Positions 7,301-15,444 of a stretch of 32,655 nucleotides of DNA are shown one piece after another. The notes under the pieces were generated by a model. That model was given only the letters and a program-made list of their open reading frames with translations, was not told the DNA's origin and ran no database searches. Within the stretch, counting starts at the first letter, position 1. Each line of letters starts with the position of its first letter. Origin of the DNA: Ruminococcaceae bacterium UBA4306 (GTDB lineage: Bacteria; Bacillota; Clostridia; Oscillospirales; Acutalibacteraceae); assembly GCA_002394725.1 (NCBI GenBank), contig DGUQ01000172.1:1-32655 (forward strand), written 5' to 3'. The translations under genes and the position numbers were made by a program.

Positions 7301-10300
7301 TTAAACGATTCCAATACGGCGACAAATCGGGATTATCATCTGTATCATGTTGGCGCGGCTGCGGCAGGTACCATGTATCACATGCGCCAAAAACTGGACG
7401 GCACCTATTCTCGTGACGAATCCAACAGCAGCTTGGCGCATGTCACTTCTACAAATAGCGTAACATTTAATTTCTCTAATAAATTCCCCGGATTCAGCGT
7501 AATCGGCTACAGCACCACTCAGCTTACGTCTGTTTCCGAAAACGGCGGTACAGTGGGCTTTCATGCCGCTGTAGCCGGCGACAGCGCATCCATCAATACA
7601 CAAAGCTATACATACTACGTCTATCACAAGCGCCGCAAGGACCTTACGCTGAATTTCAATGATAACTATACGGGAGGAAGCTACCGCGAGGTTCAGGGGC
7701 TGTGGTATGACCAGTCGATCGCCGGTTATGCGAACGTGTATACTCCCGCGCCGCGGCCGCATTATACCTTTGAGGGCTGGTACGAGGACAGCACGTGTAC
7801 CAAGGAGTTCAACTTCAACACAACCATCACCGCCTCAAAGATCATCTATGCCAAGTGGACGAAGGAACGCTATCGCGTGATGGTAGACCCCAACGGCGGC
7901 GAATTCCCACTCGGCGGCAGCTCCTCCACCTTTTTCAATATCGACTACGACGAGCTGGTCGGCGAATATGCCAACACCCGCTGCCTCTATGTGCCGTCCG
8001 ATCAGGGCGAATATGTCTATGCGAACTTCCAGTATGACAAGGTCAATTCCTTCCCCGGGGTAGCGGCACAGCCCAAGGGGCTCGCCTCCGTATACCGCAA
8101 GGCGTTCTATCTCCATAAAAACGATATCGACAATTTTTATGAACGGTCGTTCACGGTAGACGGCGTAAGCTACTGCTACAAGGACTCCGGCATGACGCTT
8201 GAGGAGTTCAAGTCGTGCATTAACATGAACGAGCTGTACAGTCCTGTCAGCGGCGATATGAGCTATGAGCTGGTGTCATGGCACAAGGTCAGAGCCGACG
8301 GCACCGAGGAGCGAATCCCCTTCAACTTTAAGAGCCTCATCACCGAGGACACCACCATCCGCGCCCACTGGGTACAGCACGGCGGCTACGCGCTGACCTA
8401 CAGCCCGACGATGACCTCCACCGGCATCACGGGCACCATGGCGCGCTATAACGACCCGATGGACGATACCCGAAAGTACGCCGATAAAGCGCCCGTCGTT
8501 ATCCTTGCCGAGCCGAGCAATATCACCACCACCGGCGCCGGCGGACATGAGGGCGACGCGGAGGACTATATCTTCCGCGGCTGGCGTATCGTCGACGGCA
8601 CGACCCGTGAGCCGCTCGAGAACAACGTCTTCTACGATCCCGGCGAGACGATGATCCTCAACGCCACCCATGCCGGTCCTCAGGGCGTTATCCATATGGA
8701 GGCGTACTATGAGAAGAGCGCCAACACCGTGCGCCGCACGGACGTTGCCGGCTTGACGCTGGACGCGAATTCCGATACCGCCTCTGTCAACGCGCAGGAG
8801 CTCAAGGGTGGCCGCACCGAATACGCCGATACGATCAACAATCGGATCAAAATCGAGCGGCAGATCAATAACTTTGATCTGAATTTACAAAAATATATCA
8901 AAAACTTCTCAAACTCCGACGGCAGCCTGCTGGTCGGCTGGAACACCACCCCCGACCCGGGCACCTATATTCCTGAGTTTTATGCCGACGGAGAGATCGG
9001 CGTGAACAAGACCGCCGCCGCTTCTCCGCCGCAGAACATCAACACGCTGTACGCGGTGTGGGAGCCGATGATCTACCTCACGCTGAACAACACCACCTCT
9101 CAGCCCGTCAACTTCAACCTGAAGTTCAAAAACTACAACGGCTCGGTCTATGAGGGCTACGCCAACACGATGACGACCGACGAGCTGCAGCGTACTCCGT
9201 TCAGCGACGAGAGCTTTGTCACCAAGAAAAGCTCCGGCGACTTTGACGTTCAGCTCCCTGCCAAAACCCTGATCAAGCTGGTCATCCCCGAGGGCGTTCT
9301 GGCTGACGGCGCCGGCAGCTATACCGTTACCGGCACCTACGAAAGGTCAAACACAAAGGATCTGTTCGTCTACAACTCCGGCTCCGATACCGGCGTGTCC
9401 GTTGAGTGCAACGGAGGCAGCTGGAAGCTCAACGGCTCAGCCGCGCCGACAGGCGATCCGATCACCTACACCACCAGCGGTACGCTCGTCAAGGGCGCTC
9501 AGGGTCGATTGGTACGTTTTGTAGAGCAGAACTCCGGCGTTGATCTGCACCTCCAATCGCGTTATTATGATCTGGAGCATAAAGAGTGGACGGACGTGAC
9601 CGACGGCTGTGACGTCAATGAAAAAATCCGCTTTGTTCTCAGCGGCAGTTCATCGCCCGATGCGACCGCAAGCCACAGCGCGGACGCGACGATGAAGATG
9701 ATCGACGATGATAACCACACCATCACCTTCGGTATGGCGGTCACCGAATTCAACAGCGATAAATACAAGTTTATCGGCTGGTATATGACTCCCGAGGCGG
9801 CGCCGAACGCCTATTCGGTGGATCGTCACGCGAAGGATTTCGGCGCGGAGACGGTTGATCCGATCCTCGCGGTACCGCCGCAGGAAACCACCTACTACGC
9901 GCTGTTCGTGCCCTATATCAAGGGCAGCCTGACGCTCACCCACAGCCAGCGCGCCGACTCCGCCGGCGACTGCGCAGGAGGAAACGGCGTGGGTCTGAGA
10001 GTGCAGTATTATACAAGCGACGCGCCTGATTCGTATAAAGTAATCGGCAGCCATCACGGCGACAAGAACTCTCCCGCGACAGTGACCCTGCCCGAACAAT
10101 ACATTGACGAAAAGAACACCACCGGTCACCTGAGAGTATCTGTCCGCGCAAAACCTGCCGAAAACAGCACCTACAAGGCGAGCTACCGCAACCAGGAGAT
10201 CATCCCGGGTCGTTCGGTAGAGCACGATGATCTTGAGGGAGAGGGATTTTTCTACGCGGTGTTTGACAAACCCGTTTCCGACCGTTTTGTTCCCTCAGAT

Positions 10301-11443
10301 ACCGTCAAGGGACTCATGGAGCTGCGTACCGTCAATTACTACTCGATATTTTCACGCGCGTTTGACATCACCTACAACTATACCGCGCGCGACGGACAGA
10401 GCAAGGAATATAAGCTGGCAGGCAGCGTAGACTCGTTTGACGATTTTGAGCTGTATGTCATTGAGCATACGCCCTATGTGCGTACGCTCGCCGGCGACAT
10501 CGTCTGGGATACCGATAATATGGTGATGAATGTCGATGAGCACGGTATGCACGCTGTGCTCAACGAGGTCGGCAACGTGCGTTCGCGCTGCACCGTAACG
10601 ATCATCGAAAAGGGCGGCTACACGCCGACGGTGTTAGTACCCTACGGCGAGACCTTCACCGAGGCTCAGGCACAGGCTCATCTTGCTCCGTCTGTCAATG
10701 ACACGGGTCAGATATTCGATTATTGGGATATCAAGAACACCGACACGGGAGAGCATATCGCGAACTGCTACAGCGAGAAATTCACCTTTGACGTGTGGAA
10801 TAATTACACGATCACCCCACACTATGCCGACGCTCCGAGCACCATTAAGGAAGAGGGGCAGTCCATCACCATCGACTATATCGACACCTCGCGCAATCCG
10901 TGGGGTAACGCGGCGTATAACAACAATGAGGATACGACCGACAGATCGAATGTGACCGACAAGGTGGTAGCTGACCTCGACATCTCCTTCATCAATAACG
11001 GCGATAAAATACTCGATGCGGTCGATGAAAACGGAAACAATCTGTATAAGCTCGGTGTGATGTTCGAGATCTGCGGTTCTACCGAGGACGGCAGCTTTGA
11101 AACCTCCGCTTACCAAGACGGAGAAGACGAGAGGGCTTCACGCGTCGCAACGCTGGTCAACGCAAACAACATCAAGCCCTCGTCCTCCGCTACGATCGGC
11201 GGTGTGAGATGCTACTTCACGAAGATCGACATCAACGAAAACACGGTATCCACCTTCAACCGCTCCGAATTCACACGCAGCTTTACGACCGCAAGCGTCA
11301 AGAATAATGTGTTCAGAATGTATGCCTATATGATCACTCCCGAGGGCAAAACGATCCTCAGCGATCCGCATTATCTCACCCTGTACAACTATGCCGCACC
11401 TGAGTATGCGATTCCTACCCGGAGCAAATCAGCCGGCAACTGA
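4316..11443 (+). CDS. Giant secreted InlB-repeat protein, 2375 aa
   Basis: A 2375-residue exported protein. The signal peptide has a hydrophobic core at residues 14-30 and an AIA cleavage site near residue 34. Residues about 40-165 form a beta-rich domain; then come dispersed InlB/Listeria-Bacteroides B-type repeats, recognised by motifs such as GYDFDGWYF (~457), HYTFEGWYED with IYAKWTKERY (~1147-1185) and YKFIGWYM (~1818), and divergent units toward the C-terminus. Residues about 745-960 hold a different tandem Tyr/Gly/Ser-rich repeat of about 67 residues. There is no LPxTG motif, C-terminal membrane helix, or SLH or choline-binding repeat, so attachment is unexplained. InlB repeats generally serve as extracellular spacers or adhesion elements. 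The GGAGG site at 4302-4306 supports the start. It is followed 17 bp later by a small peptide gene. The ligand is unknown. Confidence 0.9.
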   Translation: MTIHGLHTSIHRSALRLIALVLTVVMLFTMDAIALTTDSLRAVYELSQQTFTLTPEQGVTVELSGMLPVNGSADAKTVDADGEDVLHAYDITIRYQNGREFEPSDGEPISVSFQSDSIAKANKDSGTTLEVAHIPDNGEEEEVELLSAEGDTASFEAESFSVYLIRTHTGDTVNHNPRRIYHFLSPEFSTVEREGVLDHYRAPVYEFPNKLNDKVTTQAIRSGESLQEIVLPQNSNSGLFYGWYVVQCSGETEEVTDDEGVTRTNYIYHWGNGAPEHVEFNEPISFPDATQDEDIYLAPLFGRYRFLTFHQDTKGSENANIIVSRKLIALGDDRKCTLSISDVRAPSTDPNKIIFWGWEFTHVDGDTLKGETEVKQTVTTEGEEIPETITIEDKNIINGVQPTSEEMRHMIYDIWPIFKEARWVEFEVGGHGASYRPPQFILLDEDTTGFHNVPTRPGYDFDGWYFGSEENMVTDENADILNVTKQLSDTMSIQDGKLIITNEAEGNSASRVFHAKWTPKQTADFTVIVWKQKVTDTKHSGEEGYPEKTYDFAGYYPEEGRTLSGSTDLDPRQCPDYKNYEGNNKGFEDFASTQNDITADNNFVGFHFSHADISDDGYNHPEYENKINPNGSTVVNVYYDRDLMQITFHYKSSAVSGSTTSGDYVYLRTTDNTGEQYGLVNGEYVPLALTSEISANSYSFSTKYSLSTAQEQIMYALIGGEYVELTSQPIYQWQTKVTSPGGWFSSDKYGYYLPATSNSGTQYGIFNGSFNEIYKSGNRWYQNKSGWINPTYSNEYTGTRYSLNETETSSKAYSGALYTITNNQLTETSATSGTLYGIFDNGRIYQIEKSDTIIGYQYTYNGAAYTGDRYAADFDNTSYSGTLYRKTANGFVETTDDNGEGDIYGSRTEGIYEVLTRQDAERVYTWRTENGSEYTGNRYLRFHRSSDSSYPYEVVWEGLYGRTFAQNGYSFPAEYRWEESSSGGQGQTLLSGFTNLNDSNTATNRDYHLYHVGAAAAGTMYHMRQKLDGTYSRDESNSSLAHVTSTNSVTFNFSNKFPGFSVIGYSTTQLTSVSENGGTVGFHAAVAGDSASINTQSYTYYVYHKRRKDLTLNFNDNYTGGSYREVQGLWYDQSIAGYANVYTPAPRPHYTFEGWYEDSTCTKEFNFNTTITASKIIYAKWTKERYRVMVDPNGGEFPLGGSSSTFFNIDYDELVGEYANTRCLYVPSDQGEYVYANFQYDKVNSFPGVAAQPKGLASVYRKAFYLHKNDIDNFYERSFTVDGVSYCYKDSGMTLEEFKSCINMNELYSPVSGDMSYELVSWHKVRADGTEERIPFNFKSLITEDTTIRAHWVQHGGYALTYSPTMTSTGITGTMARYNDPMDDTRKYADKAPVVILAEPSNITTTGAGGHEGDAEDYIFRGWRIVDGTTREPLENNVFYDPGETMILNATHAGPQGVIHMEAYYEKSANTVRRTDVAGLTLDANSDTASVNAQELKGGRTEYADTINNRIKIERQINNFDLNLQKYIKNFSNSDGSLLVGWNTTPDPGTYIPEFYADGEIGVNKTAAASPPQNINTLYAVWEPMIYLTLNNTTSQPVNFNLKFKNYNGSVYEGYANTMTTDELQRTPFSDESFVTKKSSGDFDVQLPAKTLIKLVIPEGVLADGAGSYTVTGTYERSNTKDLFVYNSGSDTGVSVECNGGSWKLNGSAAPTGDPITYTTSGTLVKGAQGRLVRFVEQNSGVDLHLQSRYYDLEHKEWTDVTDGCDVNEKIRFVLSGSSSPDATASHSADATMKMIDDDNHTITFGMAVTEFNSDKYKFIGWYMTPEAAPNAYSVDRHAKDFGAETVDPILAVPPQETTYYALFVPYIKGSLTLTHSQRADSAGDCAGGNGVGLRVQYYTSDAPDSYKVIGSHHGDKNSPATVTLPEQYIDEKNTTGHLRVSVRAKPAENSTYKASYRNQEIIPGRSVEHDDLEGEGFFYAVFDKPVSDRFVPSDTVKGLMELRTVNYYSIFSRAFDITYNYTARDGQSKEYKLAGSVDSFDDFELYVIEHTPYVRTLAGDIVWDTDNMVMNVDEHGMHAVLNEVGNVRSRCTVTIIEKGGYTPTVLVPYGETFTEAQAQAHLAPSVNDTGQIFDYWDIKNTDTGEHIANCYSEKFTFDVWNNYTITPHYADAPSTIKEEGQSITIDYIDTSRNPWGNAAYNNNEDTTDRSNVTDKVVADLDISFINNGDKILDAVDENGNNLYKLGVMFEICGSTEDGSFETSAYQDGEDERASRVATLVNANNIKPSSSATIGGVRCYFTKIDINENTVSTFNRSEFTRSFTTASVKNNVFRMYAYMITPEGKTILSDPHYLTLYNYAAPEYAIPTRSKSAGN
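6555..7200 (+). repeat. Tandem ~67-residue repeats inside the giant protein
   Basis: Three degenerate units start near residues 745, 812 and 879. Each follows the pattern SGxLY...NG...ET...GxxYG...G.Y.I...YTGxRY. The landmarks TQYGIF/TLYGIF, YTGTRY/YTGDRY/YTGNRY and YSGALY/YSGTLY recur at the same phase. The DNA here is less GC-rich than the rest of the gene: by count 42% for 6541-6600 and 35% for 6601-6660, against 67% for 8521-8580. Confidence 0.7.
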
Positions 11444-11459
11444 TGGGGGGCGTCTGACT

Positions 11460-11621
11460 TTGAAGAAAGAATATACTGTTCCCGAGCTGGAAATCATCGC
11501 CTTTACCCTCAACAGCGTGTGCGCCGATGTGATCCACTCAAGCTTTGAGAAAGGCGGCAATAATTTCGGTTGGAGCTTCGACAACGATGATGATGACGAT
11601 GATTTTGGAGAACTGCCATAA
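11460..11621 (+). CDS. Small acidic peptide, 53 aa, YxxPxL N-terminus
   Basis: A short gene read from TTG at 11460, giving MKKEYTVPELEIIAFTLNSV and then a middle with one cysteine (CADVI), a Gly/Asn/Phe/Trp stretch and six aspartates before FGELP. The GGGGGG run at 11445-11450 supports this start; an in-frame ATG at 11391 lies inside the giant gene and is less likely. The stop shares one base with the ATG of the LRR gene (TAATG), so the two are probably translationally coupled. The basic start plus Y-x-x-P-x-L recalls leader sequences of lasso-type and other small Clostridia peptides, but no maturation enzyme is nearby and there is no ordinary signal peptide. Function unknown; it could equally be a small cytoplasmic accessory protein. 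Confidence 0.65.
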   Translation: MKKEYTVPELEIIAFTLNSVCADVIHSSFEKGGNNFGWSFDNDDDDDDFGELP

Positions 11622-13186
11622 TGAAACGCTTAAAAATACTGATTTCGATCATACTGACAGCCGTGCTGCTGTGCGCGATGACGTGCACAGCGCACGCTGC
11701 CGGAAGCTACTTTCTGAAGGACGGATTCTATTTCGGCGTTCAGGATGGTGAAGCATATATCCACGGTACCGACGGCTCCGGCTGGGATATCGTGATCCCC
11801 GAGATGTTCCTCAGTTATTATGTTACCTCGATAGAGGAGTACGCGTTCCATGAGAACAACACGATCGAGGTGCTCTCGTTTTACGAGGCTTCTCAGCTGA
11901 AAAGCCTCGGAGACGGCGCCTTCTCGTATTGCCCAAAGCTCAAGAGAGTTCATATTACCGAGTCGATCGAGGAGATGGGCGTCGGCGTATTTGAAGGCTG
12001 TACCGCGCTGCGCTCTGTTCGCTTTCGCGACGGAGCCCTGACGGACGTCCCTGCCCAGTGCTTCTACGGATGCAGCGCCCTGTCGAACGTGATTTTTGAT
12101 AACGAGATCACAAGCATCGGAAATCTGGCGTTTGCCGGCTGTACCGGTTTGACTGAATTGACGATCCCTGCGAGCGTTCACACGATTGCTGATAATGCGT
12201 TTAACAATTGCGATGATCTCGTGATTAAATGCTACACCGATTCCTATGCGCACCAATTCGCGGTAGAAAAAGGGATCGAATACGTCCTGCTGGACGCACC
12301 GGCGAAAGAATACTTTGTCGGCAGAAGTCTATCTCTCGATGGCGATATCGGGGTAAACTTTTATCTCGATCTGACGGCGGACGAGGCAAAAAGCGCTATG
12401 GTCAATTTCTCATGGAATGTGAACAACGAGGTCAAGACCTCGTCTTTTAGCCTGAGCAACGCGAAGAGACTTACCGCCGGCTACAAGGCGACCTGTCGGA
12501 TCGCTCCGGCAGAGATGACCGGCAACATCCTTGCGGAGCTCCTGATCAACGACGAGAAGGTCGATGAAGAGCGCTATTCCGCGAAGCAGTATGCCGACGT
12601 GATCCTTTCCGACAGCTATCAGGCCGCCTATAAGGGCACCGGGGCAAGGTCGTATGATAACTTGAAGAATCTGATTTTGAATATGCTCAGCTTCGGTTCT
12701 CGCGCGCAGACCGCCTTTGCGGTCAACTTGGATACGCTTGCGGATAAGGGCTCTGGCTATACGCCCGATGAGGTGAGTGCGGAGGATATCCCTGTCGCGA
12801 ACGCCAATATGACCGAAGGGCTTGACAATTACGGTTTATCGTATGTGGGCTCTACACTGGTTTGCCTGACCGAGACGACGATCCGTCACTACTATAAGGT
12901 AACAGATCAGAACAAATTCGACGCTGTCAAAAACAGCATCTTTATCGAGGGTAAGCCTGCCTCGGCTGTCGAGAAAAACGGCTCGATCTACTTTGAGATC
13001 AACAATATCCCCGCCGCCGACCTTGACAGAAACTATACGTTGAAAATCGGAAACAATGAATACCAATATTCCGCTTTCAATTACATCAAGACCGCTTTGC
13101 CGTCCAATAAGGTAGAGGATAATGTAAAAAAACTCATTCAGGTACTCTATCGCTACAATCAGGCTGCCAACACCTTCTTTGCATAG
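11621..13186 (+). CDS. Secreted BspA-type leucine-rich-repeat protein
   Basis: A 521-residue exported protein. The signal peptide has a hydrophobic core at residues 5-20 and an AHA cleavage site at 24-26. Residues about 60-215 contain BspA/LRR_5-type repeats, with successive units such as IEEYAFHENNTIEVLSF, LGDGAFSYCPKLKRV, MGVGVFEGCTALRSV, IGNLAFAGCTGLTELTIP and IADNAFNNCDDL. BspA repeats commonly mediate binding to host matrix or other cells. From about residue 228 on, a separate domain of nearly 290 residues begins with SLSLDGDIGVNFYLDL; it appears beta-rich first and helical at the end, with no family I can name. There is no cell-wall anchor. The ribosome site GGAG is at 11607-11610 and the start overlaps the small peptide stop. 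Confidence 0.88.
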   Translation: MKRLKILISIILTAVLLCAMTCTAHAAGSYFLKDGFYFGVQDGEAYIHGTDGSGWDIVIPEMFLSYYVTSIEEYAFHENNTIEVLSFYEASQLKSLGDGAFSYCPKLKRVHITESIEEMGVGVFEGCTALRSVRFRDGALTDVPAQCFYGCSALSNVIFDNEITSIGNLAFAGCTGLTELTIPASVHTIADNAFNNCDDLVIKCYTDSYAHQFAVEKGIEYVLLDAPAKEYFVGRSLSLDGDIGVNFYLDLTADEAKSAMVNFSWNVNNEVKTSSFSLSNAKRLTAGYKATCRIAPAEMTGNILAELLINDEKVDEERYSAKQYADVILSDSYQAAYKGTGARSYDNLKNLILNMLSFGSRAQTAFAVNLDTLADKGSGYTPDEVSAEDIPVANANMTEGLDNYGLSYVGSTLVCLTETTIRHYYKVTDQNKFDAVKNSIFIEGKPASAVEKNGSIYFEINNIPAADLDRNYTLKIGNNEYQYSAFNYIKTALPSNKVEDNVKKLIQVLYRYNQAANTFFA

Positions 13187-13317
13187 TTAGGAGGTTGCTC
13201 TATTTAGCAGTGATGGAAGCGGTGAGCTTGTAGCCGCTGATCAATGAACGTATCTCAGCCGGATACGTGTGATACAAAACATAGACTTTATATTTCTCCC
13301 CACGTTTTTATAGGAAA

Positions 13318-13368
13318 GGAAGCCTCCCGATTTGTTGCACAGCAATCGATCGGGAGGCTTCCTTCTGT
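13318..13368 (+). terminator. Strong hairpin terminator after the LRR gene
   Basis: GGAAGCCTCCCGAT (13318-13331) pairs perfectly over 14 bp with ATCGGGAGGCTTCC (13349-13362) and is followed by TTCTGT. It closes the giant protein, peptide and LRR transcript. The gap 13187-13580 otherwise holds a promoter pair and a short dispersed repeat. Confidence 0.8.
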
Positions 13369-13403
13369 ATTTTGAAGTGATGATTGGTATCCGTTCAAGG
13401 ATT

Positions 13404-13457
13404 TTGACAAAGATCGGTTGTTCCGCTATTGTATTTTTGTGATCGGTGTGTTATAAT
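13404..13457 (+). promoter_or_regulatory. Overlapping promoters for the DUF1858-trmK-nif3 operon
   Basis: Two housekeeping-type promoters overlap. The first is TTGACA (13404-13409), 17 bp, TATTGT (13427-13432). The second is TTGTAT (13429-13434), 17 bp, TATAAT (13452-13457), with an extended TG at 13449-13450. Either would start a leader of about 115-145 nt for the gene at 13581. Confidence 0.65.
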
Positions 13458-13497
13458 CGGCTTGTCACTGTACAGACTATATTTGATTTGCGACGGC

Positions 13498-13559
13498 AAC
13501 CCTCCGGCTCTCCGAGCCACCTCCCTTAGGAAAGGGAGGCTCGGTTCCTCACAATGACG
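13498..13559 (+). repeat. Palindromic intergenic repeat (CAACCCTCCG type)
   Basis: CAACCCTCCGG opens the unit. CCGAGCC at 13512-13518 and CTCCCTT at 13521-13527 fold back onto AAGGGAGGCTCGG (13532-13544) with a small bulge. It ends with CACAATGACG, matching the start of the GTCATTG repeats in reverse. The same opening GCAACCCTCCG recurs at 20198-20208. Confidence 0.55.
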
Positions 13560-13580
13560 ATTTATTTAGGAGGTAATATT

Positions 13581-13775
13581 ATGATCACAAAAGAAGCTAT
13601 CATCGGCGATGTTCTGGACAAATATCCGTCTACCGCTCCGCTGTTTTTACAGATGGGCATGCACTGTCTGGGCTGTCCCGCGTCACGCGGCGAGAGCATT
13701 GAGGAAGCGTGCATGGTACACGGCGCCGACGCGGATAAGCTCGTAGAAGCGCTGAACAAGGCTGTCGGCGCGTAA
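13581..13775 (+). CDS. DUF1858 (hybrid-cluster-associated, ScdA_N-like) small protein
   Basis: A 64-residue protein with the DUF1858 pattern: an N-terminal ITKEAIIGDVLDKYP helix, then MGMHCLGCPAS with a CxxC pair, then SIEEACMVHG and a final helix. Related domains form disulfides or contact iron in the hybrid-cluster-associated and ScdA/RIC families, which suggests a redox or metal role, unproven here. The start has an excellent AGGAGGT site. The stop overlaps the trmK start in TAATG, so the two are translationally coupled. Confidence 0.88.
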   Translation: MITKEAIIGDVLDKYPSTAPLFLQMGMHCLGCPASRGESIEEACMVHGADADKLVEALNKAVGA

Positions 13776-14437
13776 TGCCAATACTCAAACCACAGGGGCG
13801 GCTGTCGCTTTGCGCCGATTACGCGCGCGAAGGCAGCCGCCTTGCGGATATCGGAACAGATCACGGCTATCTGCCGATCGCGCTGTGCCAAAGCGGAAAG
13901 ATCCCCTCGGCGCTCGCTTGCGACGTTAATCCTCTTCCTCTGCGATCTGCGCAGGAAAACATTGCAAAGTTCGGATTGTCAAAAAAAATACAAACGCGTT
14001 TGTCGGATGGGCTGAAAGAAGTGTCCTCCGACGAGGTCGATGACATCGTAATCGCCGGTATGGGCGGCGAGCTGATCCGCGACATTCTGATCGCCGCGCC
14101 GTGGGTGAAGGATAAAGCAAAGCATCTTGTGCTGCAACCGATGACCCACCATGACGACCTGATCCGATGGCTGTATGAAAACGGCTTTGCCATCCTTCAA
14201 CAGGCGGCAGTCCTCGACGACGGAAAGTATTACACCGTCCTATCCTCACGATTCACGGGAAAGATTACCCCCTGTGATCCTTACACCGCTCTTATCGGAA
14301 AGCTCGATCTGCATGAGGAAAACAGCCGCGGATTCCTCAGCCGCAGTCTGCAAAATCTGCGTAACAAAAGCAAGGGTGAAAAATCGCTTTTGCCTGTCGT
14401 ACAACAACTGGAGGAGGCGCTCTATGAAGCTGAGTAA
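13775..14437 (+). CDS. trmK: tRNA (adenine22-N1)-methyltransferase TrmK
   Basis: A 220-residue SAM-dependent enzyme expected to methylate N1 of A22 in tRNA. The class I SAM-binding loop is LADIGTDHGYLPIAL at about residues 27-41. The family hallmark MGGELI follows at about 95-100, with LQPMTHHDDLIRWLYENGF at about 119-137 as the conserved second half. The C-terminal part is helical, as in Bacillus YqfN/TrmK. It starts on the DUF1858 stop and overlaps the Nif3-family gene by 14 bp. The trmK-nif3 pair is a common order in Firmicutes, which supports both calls. Confidence 0.92.
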   Translation: MPILKPQGRLSLCADYAREGSRLADIGTDHGYLPIALCQSGKIPSALACDVNPLPLRSAQENIAKFGLSKKIQTRLSDGLKEVSSDEVDDIVIAGMGGELIRDILIAAPWVKDKAKHLVLQPMTHHDDLIRWLYENGFAILQQAAVLDDGKYYTVLSSRFTGKITPCDPYTALIGKLDLHEENSRGFLSRSLQNLRNKSKGEKSLLPVVQQLEEALYEAE

Positions 14438-15167
14438 CATCGTCGCATTCGCGCAACAGATCGCGCCGTTTGAAACAGCGGCGGAGTGGGATAATGTCGG
14501 GCTTTTGGTCGGCTCACCCGAGTGGGAGACTGACCGTGCTCTGCTTGCGCTGGATATCACCCCCGATGTTGTGGAAGAAGCGTGTGATAAGGGCGCAAAG
14601 CTGATCATCAGCCATCACCCCGTCATCTTCTCTCCCCTGCATTCCCTTCGCCCCGATCACGCGGCGTATCTGCTCGCCAAATACGATACCGCGGCACTGT
14701 GCCTGCACACCAATCTCGATCGCGCCGAAAAGGGCGTGAACACGGCTCTGGGAGCGGCTTTAGGACTGAAGAACACCATCCTTTATCCCGATGATTTTTT
14801 ATTAGTCGGAGAGCCGGTTGAGCCCTGTTCCGCCGAACGATTCGCCGCGTTCATCAAAGAAAAATTGCGCGCACCGTCGGTACGCTACACCGAGGGCACG
14901 GTCACGCGCGTCGCGGTATCCTCCGGAGGCGGAGGCGAGGGCGTGGAGCTAGCCGCACAATACGGCTTTGACGCCTTTGTCACGGGGGAGATGAAGCATC
15001 ATCAATACCTCTACGCAAAGCAACACCGTATCGCCGCGTTTGACGTGGGGCATTTCTCGACAGAGGATGTGGTGATCGCACCGCTGAAAGACAAATTTGC
15101 CGCGGCGTTCCCCACAGTCGAATTCCTGATTAGTGAAGCCAACCCCTGCCCCTATCGGGCGGTATAG
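14424..15167 (+). CDS. Nif3-like dinuclear metal-centre protein (DUF34)
   Basis: A 247-residue protein of the Nif3/YqfO/DUF34 family, which forms hexameric toroids with two metals per subunit. The metal-binding pieces are visible: ISHHPVIF at about 63-70, HTNLDRA at about 99-105, and DVGHFSTE at about 210-217 near the C-terminus. It lacks the middle PII-like insertion found in longer relatives such as YqfO. The biochemical role remains unsettled; GTP cyclohydrolase I type 2 is an old and doubtful label. GGAGGAGG at 14410-14417 supports the ATG at 14424, inside the trmK end. A terminator follows at once. Confidence 0.9.
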   Translation: MKLSNIVAFAQQIAPFETAAEWDNVGLLVGSPEWETDRALLALDITPDVVEEACDKGAKLIISHHPVIFSPLHSLRPDHAAYLLAKYDTAALCLHTNLDRAEKGVNTALGAALGLKNTILYPDDFLLVGEPVEPCSAERFAAFIKEKLRAPSVRYTEGTVTRVAVSSGGGGEGVELAAQYGFDAFVTGEMKHHQYLYAKQHRIAAFDVGHFSTEDVVIAPLKDKFAAAFPTVEFLISEANPCPYRAV

Positions 15168-15183
15168 CACTCCGCATATTATG

Positions 15184-15215
15184 AGCGTATTCTTTGTGAA
15201 TACGCTTTTATTTTT
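15184..15215 (+). terminator. Intrinsic terminator after the Nif3-family gene
   Basis: AGCGTATTC (15184-15192), loop TTTGT and GAATACGCT (15198-15206) form a perfect 9-bp stem followed by TTTATTTTT. Confidence 0.92.
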
Positions 15216-15310
15216 CGCCATCGGAATCGAAAATTTCCTTTACAGTTTTAACAAATTGTAAATTTATCGCGAAAAAATTTAAAATGATGCCATATATATG
15301 TAAAAAAAGA

Positions 15311-15339
15311 TTGCAAAAAAAACAAGGGTTTGTTATAAT
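15311..15339 (+). promoter_or_regulatory. Promoter of the trmB operon
   Basis: TTGCAA (15311-15316), a 17-bp spacer and TATAAT (15334-15339) with an extended TG at 15331-15332 make a strong promoter. It predicts a leader of about 100 nt before trmB at 15445; no clear structure was found in that leader. Confidence 0.8.
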
Positions 15340-15444
15340 GTTGTAGTATCTATAACTATATCATGTGATAGTATGGGGATTATGGGGTCTTGACGCAAGC
15401 AATGCTCCCTGCCGCCATACATCCGGACAGGAACCAAAAGGCTT

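Noticed and set aside
11400-11443. Sortase (LPxTG) anchor at the end of the giant protein
   Set aside because: The C-terminus ends AIPTRSKSAGN with no LPxTG, hydrophobic helix or basic tail.
11460-13186. Complete lasso-peptide or other RiPP gene cluster
   Set aside because: Only a leader-like motif is seen; no B1/B2 protease, cyclase, radical SAM partner or exporter is adjacent.
13187-13233. Micro-ORF after AGGAGGTTGC downstream of the LRR gene
   Set aside because: The ribosome-site-like sequence leads only to a six-codon frame ending TAG; no support for a product.
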